Source: an uncultured Pseudomonadota bacterium (GTDB lineage: Bacteria > Myxococcota_A > UBA796 > SXON01). Taken from it: DNA of 64,000 nucleotides. The position numbers and the translations under genes are program-made. The stretch lies in assembly GCA_903875225.1 (NCBI GenBank), contig CAIQVJ010000112.1, positions 1 to 64,000 of the forward strand, read 5' to 3'. The notes beneath the pieces are model-generated. The model saw nothing but the letters and a program-made list of their open reading frames with translations, was not told the origin of the DNA and did no database searches. Positions 41,383-50,206 of the stretch are shown one piece after another; position 1 is the stretch's first letter, and each line of letters begins with the position of its first letter.

Positions 41383-42186
41383 CTATTCGAACCGGAAGCT
41401 CGCCTGGGTGGCAAAAACGTGCGCCGGCAGTCCGGCGGAGTGGAGCCGATCACGCAGCAGCGTGACGCCCTCGGTAGGAAGGCCGCGCGCCTTGCGCTCC
41501 CCGTTCACCAGCTCCGTCACCAGCACCTGGCCTGCCTGGAAGCGCGGCACGAGCGCAGCCACCGCTTCGGCCTCCCCGTAGGCGCAGCCCACGATCAGCC
41601 AGTCCGCACCAAAGAGACCGGCGGCCCCCTCCATCCAGGCCTCGGAGGTCTGGCGGGTGAGCGCCAGATCGAGGTGCACCAGGCGGCCGACCCGGGGAAA
41701 CGTGAGCTCCCAGGCCCGAGGCTCCACGCCCTCGACCGGAGCGGCGCGGGCCCCCTCCGCCAACGCGGCGAACGTGATCCGGGGACGAAGCGCACCGATG
41801 CTCGCCCTGAGGAAGTGGTTGAGCGGCCGAACCGCCGAGACCGGGGCATAGGGCACCGCCCGGAAGCCCGCTCCTGCGATGGTGCCCCCCGGCGCGCTCA
41901 GCTCACCGATCCCCCCCTGCTGCCGGAGCCACTCGAGGATGGCCGGATCCGCGACGACATCGGGCTTCTGTCCGGTCGCCACCGCCGCCGCCGTACCGCG
42001 CACCCGATCGGGGGCGGCGCTGGTGAGCACGACGAGGTCACCGTCGCGCACCTGGACGGGATCGAACACGATCGGCCGGCCCGCCCACTCGATGCGCACC
42101 TCCGCGCGGTCCGGGTGGGTGAGCCTCACCTTCCACACGAAGTCGTGCTGCAGGGAGCGCGCGTGCAGCGGCTCCTTGGGGCTCAT
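41383..42186 (-). CDS. Metallo-beta-lactamase-like protein lacking clear metal ligands
   Basis: This 267-residue protein has its ATG at 42186 overlapping the aminotransferase stop (ATGA). The strand pattern VRIEWAGRPIVFDPVQVRDG, then LVVLTSAAPDRVRG, recalls UlaG-type metallo-beta-lactamase folds. The HxHxDH signature is absent, replaced by TSAAPDR. Later parts (FPRVGRLVHLDLALT, DWLIVGCAYGEAEA) keep the fold rhythm. It may be an inactive relative used for binding, or a different enzyme with shifted ligands. It follows the ornithine aminotransferase gene in one operon. Confidence 0.7.
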   Translation of the reverse strand: MSPKEPLHARSLQHDFVWKVRLTHPDRAEVRIEWAGRPIVFDPVQVRDGDLVVLTSAAPDRVRGTAAAVATGQKPDVVADPAILEWLRQQGGIGELSAPGGTIAGAGFRAVPYAPVSAVRPLNHFLRASIGALRPRITFAALAEGARAAPVEGVEPRAWELTFPRVGRLVHLDLALTRQTSEAWMEGAAGLFGADWLIVGCAYGEAEAVAALVPRFQAGQVLVTELVNGERKARGLPTEGVTLLRDRLHSAGLPAHVFATQASFRFE

Positions 42187-43385
42187 GTCAGCACCTTGCG
42201 GACCTGGTCGAGCGCGAAATCGACGTCCTCGCGCTCGATCACGAGCGGCGGGGCGAACCGGATCACCTGCCCATGCGTGTCCTTGCACAACACGCCGAGC
42301 TCCTTGAGCGCCTCGCAGTAGGGGCGCGCGGCACCGCTCTCGACGTGCAGTTCGACCCCGATCAGGAGCCCCTTGCCCCGCACCTCGCGCACGTGGGGGC
42401 TTCCAAGCTCGTGGAGCCGCTCCATGAAGTAGCCGCCCATCTCAGCCGCGCGCGCCGGCAGGTTCTCGTCCACGAGGACGTCCAGCGCCGCCCTGCCGAC
42501 GGCTGCAGCCATCGGGTTGCCCCCAAAGGTGCTGCCGTGGTCGCCCGGATGGAACACGTTCATCACCTCGTCGTCCGCGCAGAACGCGCTGATCGGGTAC
42601 ACGCCGCCGCCGAGCGCCTTGGCGACGGTGATGCAGTCGGGCCGGATGCCCTCATGCTCGAACGCCCACATCTTCCCGGTGCGCCCGAGGCCGGTCTGGA
42701 TCTCGTCGAGGAAGAACAGCACGCGGTTGCGGTCGCAGATCCCGCGGAGCGCACGCAGGTAGCCATCCGGTGGCACGACCACCCCGGCCTCGCCCTGGAT
42801 CGGCTCGACCAGCACCGCCACCGTGTTGGGGGTGATCGCCACCTCGACCGCGGCCGCATCGCCGTACGGCACGATGTCGAAGCCCGGCGTGAACGGCCCG
42901 AAGCCATCCCGGTACTGCTCCTCCGTGGAGAACCCCACGATCGTGATCGTGCGGCCGTGGAAGTTGTTGGCCGCAACGATGATGCGAGCCTGCCCCTGCG
43001 GCACGCCCTTCACCGCATACCCCCACTTGCGACAGGCCTTGAGCCCTGTCTCGACGGCCTCGGCGCCCGAATTCATCGGCAACGCGCGGCTGAACCCCGA
43101 GACCTCCGACAAGCGCTGGAGAAACGGTCCCAGCTGGTCGTTGTGGAACGCGCGGCTCGTGAGGGTGACGCGCTCGAGCTGATCCCGCGCGGCCTGAAGA
43201 ATCCTCGGGTGACGGTGCCCCTGGTTCAGCGCCGAGTAGCTCGAGAGCATGTCGAGGTAGCGCTTGCCACGATCGTCTGTGACCCACACGCCCGAGGCGG
43301 CGGTGATCACCACCGGCAGCGGGTGGTAGTTGTGCGCGCCGAATTTGTCGGCCTGCGCGAGGGGGGAGAGCGGGGTCGTCGACAT
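42183..43385 (-). CDS. rocD: Ornithine aminotransferase (class III)
   Basis: This 400-residue protein starts at ATG 43385 (MSTTPLSPLAQADK). Class III aminotransferase features: NSGAEAVETGLKACRKWGY for cofactor phosphate binding, FFLDEIQTGLGRTGKM for the cofactor-ring Asp, and the PLP lysine in TVAKALGGGVYP. The N-terminal YHPLPVVI and GNPMAAAVG segments fit ornithine-oxo-acid transaminase, which converts ornithine to glutamate semialdehyde. Length fits the family. It is coupled to the metallo-beta-lactamase-like gene. An acetylornithine or 4-aminobutyrate enzyme is a less likely alternative. Confidence 0.88.
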   Translation of the reverse strand: MSTTPLSPLAQADKFGAHNYHPLPVVITAASGVWVTDDRGKRYLDMLSSYSALNQGHRHPRILQAARDQLERVTLTSRAFHNDQLGPFLQRLSEVSGFSRALPMNSGAEAVETGLKACRKWGYAVKGVPQGQARIIVAANNFHGRTITIVGFSTEEQYRDGFGPFTPGFDIVPYGDAAAVEVAITPNTVAVLVEPIQGEAGVVVPPDGYLRALRGICDRNRVLFFLDEIQTGLGRTGKMWAFEHEGIRPDCITVAKALGGGVYPISAFCADDEVMNVFHPGDHGSTFGGNPMAAAVGRAALDVLVDENLPARAAEMGGYFMERLHELGSPHVREVRGKGLLIGVELHVESGAARPYCEALKELGVLCKDTHGQVIRFAPPLVIEREDVDFALDQVRKVLT

Positions 43386-43430
43386 GCGGGCGGGTATCAA
43401 GGACCAGCCCGACGCGGAGCCCGCCGTCGG

Positions 43431-43892
43431 TCAGACCTTGTCGATCGAGATCGCCTTGATCTTCGACTTGAGCGCACCGGAGCGGCCGAATGTCCACTCT
43501 CCCGAAGCCGCGCCCGCCTCCAACGTCTCGGCGTGCGGGAAGCACTCCTGCATGTCGGGATCGGTGCGCCGGGCGTCGGGCTTGTCGTACCAGTCGAGGT
43601 CCGGGATCCGAACGCCGACCTCGCCTTCCTTGGTCTTGTAGTGGTGCTTGGCTGTCACCGTGACCGCGCGCCAGGGGTGCTGCTCCCAGTCGTCACCGAT
43701 CCAGGTTTTCAGCACCACGCGGGTCCCGATGTCCCCAAGCACGACCATCGACTTGAGGTACTCGGCGGCGACATCCCCGCCCTGCCGCCCACCGACGACC
43801 TGCACGTCGATGATCTTGCGTTCCCCGGACAGGTTGATGCCGGCGAAGCAGACCAGATCCATGCGCATCTTCGGCGCGACGGTCCATTGCAT
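43431..43892 (-). CDS. Unknown beta-rich protein downstream of thioredoxin lipoprotein
   Basis: This 153-residue protein is not recognised. It begins MQWTVAPKMRMDLVCFAGIN and has alternating strands with many charged residues and no signal peptide. The frame is well supported, lying three bases after the thioredoxin-like gene on the same strand. It may be a partner of that protein, but nothing in the sequence shows its activity. Confidence 0.7.
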   Translation of the reverse strand: MQWTVAPKMRMDLVCFAGINLSGERKIIDVQVVGGRQGGDVAAEYLKSMVVLGDIGTRVVLKTWIGDDWEQHPWRAVTVTAKHHYKTKEGEVGVRIPDLDWYDKPDARRTDPDMQECFPHAETLEAGAASGEWTFGRSGALKSKIKAISIDKV

Positions 43893-43895
43893 GGC

Positions 43896-44627
43896 CTAGC
43901 TCGCCAGCAACTTGTCGAGGACTTCGTCCGTCAGGCGAGCAGGGTGGCCGCGCCAGATGACCTTGCCGTCCTTGACGAGGGCCGCCGCGGGGATCCCGCT
44001 GACCGCGTACGCCGCCGACATGCTGCCACCCTCCATCTCCTTGCCCACGGGGAAGTCGAGCTTGTTGTCGGTGATGAACTGCTGCACCATCTCGTCGGTC
44101 GCGGACTTCGTGACCTTGGTGAGCGCGATGATGCCGAGTCCCTTGGACTTGTACTTCTCGAGCTTCGCGGGGAGGAGCGGCATCTCCTTCTTGCAGTGCG
44201 GGCACCACGCCTCCCAGAACACCACCATCGTGACCCGATTGTCCGTGAGCTTGCCCTGCTCCTTGGTGAACCACTTCTGGACCTCGATCGGCTTGGCGTC
44301 GGTCCCGACGATGTTCACCTCGGTCGCCATGCGGACAGCGGCCTTGCCTGCACGCGTCGCCGCGTACTTGGACTGGATCTCGGCCAGCAGGGCCTTGGCC
44401 TGCACGTAGTCGTTGCCCTTGAGCGCGTTCTGGATGTCCTCCATCATCTTGGAGGCGGCGGCTTCGTCCTCGGTCGACGCGGCGGGCGTGGCGCCCACGG
44501 GCGCCTGGGGTCCCGACTTGGCGGACTGCTCGAGCTTGGCGACGCGCTCGTTGAGGGCGTCTACATCGGACTTCAGCGCACACCCAACGAGGGACAGGGT
44601 GAGCAACACGGGCAACATGCGGGACAT
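43896..44627 (-). CDS. TlpA-like thioredoxin-fold lipoprotein
   Basis: This 243-residue protein starts at ATG 44627 with AGGAG seven bases upstream. Signal MSRMLPVLLTLSLVGC has a lipobox (Cys16). A coiled coil (SDVDALNERVAKLEQS) and a helical TPR-like segment lead to the thioredoxin domain. Its active site is WCPHC in FWEAWCPHCKKEMPLL, and the cis-Pro is in SGIPAAALV. It probably reduces or isomerises disulfides in the periplasm. The WCPHC pair is intact. Confidence 0.9.
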   Translation of the reverse strand: MSRMLPVLLTLSLVGCALKSDVDALNERVAKLEQSAKSGPQAPVGATPAASTEDEAAASKMMEDIQNALKGNDYVQAKALLAEIQSKYAATRAGKAAVRMATEVNIVGTDAKPIEVQKWFTKEQGKLTDNRVTMVVFWEAWCPHCKKEMPLLPAKLEKYKSKGLGIIALTKVTKSATDEMVQQFITDNKLDFPVGKEMEGGSMSAAYAVSGIPAAALVKDGKVIWRGHPARLTDEVLDKLLAS

Positions 44628-44706
44628 CGAGACTCCTGATCCCGCCGCTGCTAACGCGCCTTCGGGAAAGTGACAGTCCATCGGACAAACCGGGACACCG
44701 GCAGCA

Positions 44707-45738
44707 CTACAAAAGCAGGCCCATGCCCATCGAGTCCACGACCTCACCGTCCCGCCAGGCCGCTGCGCGGCGCACGCCCTCCGGTCGAAACCCAAACGAC
44801 GAATAGAGCGCAATGGCCCGGAGGTTGTCGGGGTACACCTCGAGCCCGATCCGTCCGAGCCCAAGCCATCGCGCCGCGCCTATCACCTCGATGAGCAGCG
44901 CCCTGCCCACACCACAGCCCTGGGCGGCCGCCGCTATGCCCATGCCCAGCATCGCAGCCCGGTGGGCGGGGAACGGCTCCGGGTGTAGCCCCGCGCTCCC
45001 AACGACCCCGCCCCCGAGCTCCGCCACGAACACCACGCCCTGGTCCCGCTCCGTGTGGTGCAGCCGGGCGCGCCAGCGCGCGTCCGTCCCACTCGCGACC
45101 TGAAGCGTGCCCCAGCGCACCTCCGGTTCTCGCATGGTGGCTGCGAACACGGTGGCGTCCGCCGGGGTGGCAACACGGACGACGAGCCCGTCCTGCCGAG
45201 GTCGCCGGGCAGGCCAGGCCGGCACGGGCCCGCACGGCGCCGGGGGGTCGAACCCCTCGCGCAGGCAGCCCAGGTGCACGGATGCCTCGAGCCCCGTCGG
45301 GGTCACGCGATGCGCCGGGCGGCGCAACTCCGCTCGGAAGGGTCGGGGGAGCTGCTGCAGCCACTCCACCAGCGGGTCGCTCGCGAGCAGATCGATCTCG
45401 ACCCGGTCGATGTTGAGCCAACGCCAGGCCAGGTCGAGTGCGACGTCGAGCAGCGGAGCAGCCAGATGGGGCTCCGAGACGAGGCGCACCCCGGCGACGT
45501 GCCGTGTGCGACTGCCGGCCCTCGGCTCGAGCGCCACGAACCCCACGAGCCGCCCGAGATCGAACCTCCCGAACCGGTGCACGTCTGCGGTCGGGGTACT
45601 CGCCACGCGGGCCGCGGCCAGCGCGGGGGGGTCGAACGGGGTCGTGCCAGCCCGGGCCGCGAGGGCGCCGGTGAGGAGCGCGTGCATCCCGGGAGCGTCT
45701 TCGGGCTCGAGCGGACGGATGAGGGGACTCGCGGCCAT
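44707..45738 (-). CDS. Tandem GNAT acetyltransferase-like protein
   Basis: This 343-residue protein is built of two GNAT-type halves. The N-terminal half (1-170) is divergent. The C-terminal half is a clear GNAT: EVRWGTLQV, then GVVFVAELGGGVVGSAGL, the acetyl-CoA-binding MGIAAAAQGCGVGRALL and the LEVYPDNLRAIALYSSFGF motif. Substrate unknown. It lies 55 bases downstream of pilR on the same strand, but no functional link is evident. Confidence 0.85.
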   Translation of the reverse strand: MAASPLIRPLEPEDAPGMHALLTGALAARAGTTPFDPPALAAARVASTPTADVHRFGRFDLGRLVGFVALEPRAGSRTRHVAGVRLVSEPHLAAPLLDVALDLAWRWLNIDRVEIDLLASDPLVEWLQQLPRPFRAELRRPAHRVTPTGLEASVHLGCLREGFDPPAPCGPVPAWPARRPRQDGLVVRVATPADATVFAATMREPEVRWGTLQVASGTDARWRARLHHTERDQGVVFVAELGGGVVGSAGLHPEPFPAHRAAMLGMGIAAAAQGCGVGRALLIEVIGAARWLGLGRIGLEVYPDNLRAIALYSSFGFRPEGVRRAAAWRDGEVVDSMGMGLLL

Positions 45739-45793
45739 TTCTCTCCAGATGCGCCTGACTGTCCACCGCCCCTAATCCGCCGCCCCGGCCCGG

Positions 45794-47206
45794 TCAGCTC
45801 TCGGACAGATCCCCGGCGTCCATCCCGAATTTCACCAGCCGATACCGGAGTGAGCGGAAGGTGATCCCGAGCAGCTTGGCCGCCTGGGTGCGGTTCCCCC
45901 CCGTGACCTCCAGCGCCTTTTCAAGGTATCGTCGTTCCACGCCGGCAACCCGGGCCTCCAGGTCGATGCCGCCGGGCGGCAAGTTCAGCTCGGCGCGCTC
46001 GTCGCTGGCGGGCGCAAAGTTCCCGTGCAGGCGGTCCGGCAGCGAACCGGGGGTCAACACGTTGCCCAACTCGAAGGCCACGGCGCGCTCGACCACGTTC
46101 TGCAACTCCCGGACGTTCCCTGGGAACGGGTAGCTCTCGATCAGACGAAGGCACTCCGGCGTCGCCCCCCGCATCGGCTTCCCGTATTCTTCCGCGAATT
46201 TCTGGATGAAATGCTGCGTGAGCACCGCGATGTCTCCCGCGCGCTCGCGCAGCGGCGGCATGTCGATCTGTACGACGTTGAGCCGGTAGTAGAGGTCCTC
46301 CCGGAACCGGTTGTGCGCCACCTCGACACCGAGATCGCGGTTCGTGGCGGCGACGATGCGCACGTCCAGTGTCTCCTCGGCGGTGCCGCCCACCGGGGTG
46401 ACCTTCCGCTCCTGGATGGCGCGGAGCACCTTCACCTGCGCAGAGAGCGGCATCTCACCGATCTCGTCGAGGAAAAGGGTCCCACCGTTGGCGGCCTTGA
46501 ACAGTCCGATCTTGTTCTGGGCGGCCCCGGTGAACGCACCCTTGAGGTAGCCGAAGAGCTCGCTCTCGATCAGGTTTTCGGGTATCGCGCCGCAGTTCAC
46601 GGCCACAAAGGGCCCCTGGGCCCGCTCGCTGCCGTAGTGGATGGCCCGGGCGAGCAACTCCTTGCCCGTGCCGCTCTCGCCGCAGATGAGGCAGTTGATG
46701 CGCGTGCCCATCACGCGGCGCACGAGCTCATAGACGGACTGCATCTTCGGCGAGGCGCCCACGAGTTGCCCGAGCTGGAACCGCTCCCCCAGCTCCGCGC
46801 GGAGTCGGGCGTTGTCGGCCTCGAGCTTGCGCATCGCGAGAGCGCGCCCGACGATGAGACGCAGCTCGTCGTTGTTGAACGGCTTCGCGACGTAGTCGAA
46901 CGCCCCCTCCTTCGTCGCGGCCACGGCGTTGGCGACCGTTCCGTACGCGGTCACCAGGATGAAGGGAACGTGCCGCCCGGCCTTGAGGGCCCGCGCCCGG
47001 ACCTGACGCAGGAGCTCGATCCCGTCGATGCCCGGCATGTTGAGATCGGACAGCACCACGTCGGGCGCAAACCCATCGAAGATGTCCAGGGCGCGCTCCC
47101 CCGACGCCGCAGTGCGAACGACATAGCCGTCCCGCTCCAGCAAGATGGAGAGGAATTCGCGAAGCGACGACTCGTCGTCCACGATCAGGATGCGTTCACC
47201 CGACAT
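45794..47206 (-). CDS. pilR: Sigma-54-dependent response regulator, PilR-like
   Basis: This 470-residue protein starts at ATG 47206 (MSGERILIVDD). The receiver domain has phospho-acceptor Asp in VVLSDLNMPGIDG (near 54). The AAA+ sigma-54 interaction domain shows GESGTGKELLARAI, the GAFTGA loop and GGTLFLDEIGEMPL. The C-terminal Fis-type HTH is GNRTQAAKLLGITFRSLRYR. Its start overlaps the end of the kinase gene, so it is the cognate regulator. Gene order pilC, pilS, pilR supports type IV pilus control, where PilR activates pilA. No pilA lies next to it here. Confidence 0.9.
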   Translation of the reverse strand: MSGERILIVDDESSLREFLSILLERDGYVVRTAASGERALDIFDGFAPDVVLSDLNMPGIDGIELLRQVRARALKAGRHVPFILVTAYGTVANAVAATKEGAFDYVAKPFNNDELRLIVGRALAMRKLEADNARLRAELGERFQLGQLVGASPKMQSVYELVRRVMGTRINCLICGESGTGKELLARAIHYGSERAQGPFVAVNCGAIPENLIESELFGYLKGAFTGAAQNKIGLFKAANGGTLFLDEIGEMPLSAQVKVLRAIQERKVTPVGGTAEETLDVRIVAATNRDLGVEVAHNRFREDLYYRLNVVQIDMPPLRERAGDIAVLTQHFIQKFAEEYGKPMRGATPECLRLIESYPFPGNVRELQNVVERAVAFELGNVLTPGSLPDRLHGNFAPASDERAELNLPPGGIDLEARVAGVERRYLEKALEVTGGNRTQAAKLLGITFRSLRYRLVKFGMDAGDLSES

Positions 47207-48728
47207 GGGCCTCCTTGGGTAGCCAGACCACGAAAGCGGTACCCCCTTCCGGGGCTCCGCGCACGGCAATTCTACCACCGTGGGCGCGCACGATCTGCTC
47301 GACCAGCGCGAGTCCGAGACCGCTACCCCCAGACCGCGTCGTGAAGAAGGGGTCGAAGATCCGCCCGCGGTCCACCTCGGCTATGCCCGGCCCCTGATCG
47401 ACCACCCGGAGCTCGACCCCCTCCGGCCCCTGCTCGTACTCGGCTCGCTCTTCCACGCTGACGAGGATCTCGCCGCCGCGGGGCATCGCCTGCGCCCCGT
47501 TCACGACGAGGTTCCAGAGCACCTGCCGCAGCCGATCAGGGTCGACCTCCGCCACCGCGGGACCACCTCCCGCCACCACGCGCACGGTCTCCCGGAAGCG
47601 GGGATCGCGGCCGAACGCCGCGATGACCTCCTGAACGAGCGCGTGGAGCTCGGTCGACCGAGGCTCCATCTTCTGGCTGCGAGACACGGAGAGGAACTCT
47701 TCCACGAGCCGGTTGAGTCGCTGGGCCTCCCGCAGCGCGATGTCGATCAACCGGTCCGGCCTGTCTTCCGCCACCAACTGAAGGCTACCGGTCAGGCTCG
47801 CGAGCGGGTTCCTGATCTCGTGCGCCATGCTCGCGGCGAGCCGACCGACCCCCACGAGGCGCTCGTCCCGGGCGGAGACCTCGCGCATGCGCTGCAGCTC
47901 GGTCACGTCCTCGATGACGACCACCCTGCCGCCATCGGGGAGCGGATCCGCACAACAGAGCCATCGCCTTCCTCCCTCACGACCCTCCTCCCAGGTCCCC
48001 ACCGTGAGCGATCCTCGCAGCACCTCGGTGATGTTGAACCCCGCGACGTCACCGAGCAACCGCAGCGCGGATGGGTTCATCGTGACGATGCGCTGCAGGT
48101 GATCGAGGGTGAGCACGGCGGCGCGCACACGGTCCAGGACCATCTCGTGCTCGCTGGCCAACATCGCAGAGCTTCGCCGTTCGGCGATCAGCGCTCGCCC
48201 GGTGCGGTCAGCCAGCTCGGCCAGCTGCCCGGTGAGCACTGCGACCAGGAAGAACGCGAAGATCCGAAACATCGTGTCGGTATACAGACCATCCGGCAGC
48301 AGGTCCGGACCGGCATTCGTCGAAGCAGCCACCCCCACCAGGCCGAGACTGGACAGAAACGCAGCGATCATCGCCCCGTTCAAGCGCAGTTGCGACGCAC
48401 CGGCGAAGATCGACGGCACATACAGGAGCACGAATGGAGCCCGAACCCCGCCGGTGAGCCCGCACAGCACGGAGGTGAGTACGCTGTCGATGACGAGCTG
48501 GAGCGCCACGACCAGCCCTGGGGTCGCGCCCCCCTGCCTGATCGCCCACCAGGTCACCCCCGCCACCGTGATCAGCGAGAGCCCCCATGCCCAGACGTTC
48601 GAGCCGGCGTCGCCCGACCAACCGCCCAGCCTCGCCGAAATGCCCGTGCCGACGAGCAGGATCGCGACAACGACCGCCCGGGACAACGCGTACAGCGCAA
48701 GTCGTCGCAGCTCGTCGCGATTCGGCAA
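47196..48728 (-). CDS. pilS: Membrane sensor histidine kinase, PilS-like
   Basis: This is a 510-residue protein. Six hydrophobic helices fill the first 175 residues (AVVVAILLVGTGI, LSLITVAGVTWWAI, LVVALQLVIDSVLTSVLCGL and others), followed by a PAS-like domain. The HisKA phospho-acceptor is in AASMAHEIRNPLASL. The HATPase domain has VLWNLVVNGAQAM, VVDQGPGIA and the GSGLGLALV loop. It overlaps pilR by 11 bases and follows pilC by 9, matching the PilS topology of Gram-negative bacteria. Confidence 0.9.
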   Translation of the reverse strand: MPNRDELRRLALYALSRAVVVAILLVGTGISARLGGWSGDAGSNVWAWGLSLITVAGVTWWAIRQGGATPGLVVALQLVIDSVLTSVLCGLTGGVRAPFVLLYVPSIFAGASQLRLNGAMIAAFLSSLGLVGVAASTNAGPDLLPDGLYTDTMFRIFAFFLVAVLTGQLAELADRTGRALIAERRSSAMLASEHEMVLDRVRAAVLTLDHLQRIVTMNPSALRLLGDVAGFNITEVLRGSLTVGTWEEGREGGRRWLCCADPLPDGGRVVVIEDVTELQRMREVSARDERLVGVGRLAASMAHEIRNPLASLTGSLQLVAEDRPDRLIDIALREAQRLNRLVEEFLSVSRSQKMEPRSTELHALVQEVIAAFGRDPRFRETVRVVAGGGPAVAEVDPDRLRQVLWNLVVNGAQAMPRGGEILVSVEERAEYEQGPEGVELRVVDQGPGIAEVDRGRIFDPFFTTRSGGSGLGLALVEQIVRAHGGRIAVRGAPEGGTAFVVWLPKEAHVG

Positions 48729-48737
48729 GGGGCCCGC

Positions 48738-49952
48738 CTAGTTGATGTGCGAGGCCATCTCGAAGATCGGCATGTACATCGCGATCACCAGCCCGCCGAC
48801 GATCAGGCCCATCATCGCCATGATCAGGGGCTCCATCATCGCGGTGAGGGACTCCACGGCGACGTCGACCTCCTCGTCGTAGAAGTCGGCAATCTTCCCG
48901 AGCATCGTGTCGAGAGCGCCGGTCGCCTCGCCGACGCTGATCATCTGGCACACCATCTGCGGGAACACCTTGGACTCCGCGAGCGGCTCCGCGATCGTGC
49001 GGCCCTCCGAGATGCTGATGGTCACCGCCGAGATCGCGTTCTCGACGACCTTGTTTCCGGCGGTGCGGCCGCAGATGCCGAGCGCCTCGATGATGGGCAC
49101 GCCGGAGGAGAGCATGGTGGAGAGCGTACGACAGAATCGGGCTACCGCGACCTTCTTGAGCAGGTCGCCAAAGACCGGCAACGCAAGTAGAAACCGGTCG
49201 ATGATCACGCGGCCGCTCGGAGTGGCGTACCACCGACGGACCGCCCAGACGACGACCACGATGCCGGCGACCGCGTAGAAGAAGTTCGCCTGCAGCCACT
49301 TCGACAGGCCGAGCACGATGACGGTGGGCGCGGGCAGGGCGGCGCCGAAGTCCGCAAACATGCCCTCGAAGGTCGGAACGACCTTCAAGAGGAGCACCGC
49401 GGTGACGATGATCATGACGATGATGACGATCGTCGGGTACGTCATCGCCCCCTTGATCTGCCGGATGAGCTTCTGGCTCTTCTCCAGGTACTGCGCGAGA
49501 CGGTTCATGATCGTGTCGAGCATGCCGCCGACCTCGCCTGCGGCGACGAGGTTGACGAACAGGTCATCGAACGTGTTGGGGTACGTCTTGAGCGCCTCGG
49601 CGAAGGTGGATCCGGACTCGACCTTGTCCTTGATCACCTTCAGCTGGTCCCGCAACGTCGGGTTTTCGGCCTGTGTGGACTGGATGTCCAGGCATTGCAC
49701 GAGCGGCAGGCCCGAGTCGATCATCGTGGCGAACTGCCGGGTGAAGATGACCAGGTCGCGGGTGGTGATGGAGGGCGCGAAAATCGCCGGCATCTTGAAG
49801 GGTGCGTTCAACCCCTTCGATTCGGTGAGCGTCTGCGCCGTGATGCGCTGCTCGCGCAGGCGCGCACGGGCGGCAGCTTGATCCTTCGCCTCGATCGTTC
49901 CGTTCCGGGTCTCGCCGTTTGCGGTTCGACCTTCGTATTTGAAGACTGCCAT
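48738..49952 (-). CDS. pilC: Type IV pilus inner-membrane platform protein PilC
   Basis: This 404-residue protein starts at ATG 49952 (MAVFKYEGRTANGE) with GGAGAG upstream; a longer frame is rejected. It carries two T2SSF domains: TRDLVIFTRQFATMIDSGLPLVQCL at about 68 and VARFCRTLSTMLSSGVPII at about 270 are the repeated cytoplasmic signatures. Three membrane helices match PilC/GspF (VIIVMIIVTAVLLLKV and others). It anchors the extension and retraction ATPases PilB and PilT, which are not in this window. It heads the pilC, pilS, pilR run. Confidence 0.93.
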   Translation of the reverse strand: MAVFKYEGRTANGETRNGTIEAKDQAAARARLREQRITAQTLTESKGLNAPFKMPAIFAPSITTRDLVIFTRQFATMIDSGLPLVQCLDIQSTQAENPTLRDQLKVIKDKVESGSTFAEALKTYPNTFDDLFVNLVAAGEVGGMLDTIMNRLAQYLEKSQKLIRQIKGAMTYPTIVIIVMIIVTAVLLLKVVPTFEGMFADFGAALPAPTVIVLGLSKWLQANFFYAVAGIVVVVWAVRRWYATPSGRVIIDRFLLALPVFGDLLKKVAVARFCRTLSTMLSSGVPIIEALGICGRTAGNKVVENAISAVTISISEGRTIAEPLAESKVFPQMVCQMISVGEATGALDTMLGKIADFYDEEVDVAVESLTAMMEPLIMAMMGLIVGGLVIAMYMPIFEMASHIN

Positions 49953-50206
49953 GACGCTCTCTCCATGCCGAAATGTGTACACGATGCCGCCCAGGGGCAG
50001 ACGCGCACTCCTGTGAGCATACCAGAATTCGGGCGCCGCCGCCGCCTCTACGTCAATCAACCGGGGGGATGCACAGAAAGGGAGCGCGGACATGAACTTC
50101 GTGCGTAGTCGGCATAACTTCTGCTCCCCCGTCCCTCCGTGGAGCCTCCCTGCCAGCGGAAACTGCTCGAGCTGTCGCCCTCCTCGCTTCCGCAAGAGCT
50201 GCGGCA

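Noticed and set aside
42273..44639. 788-codon plus-strand frame
   Set aside because: It runs antisense to rocD, the unknown gene and the thioredoxin gene, and has no recognisable motif.
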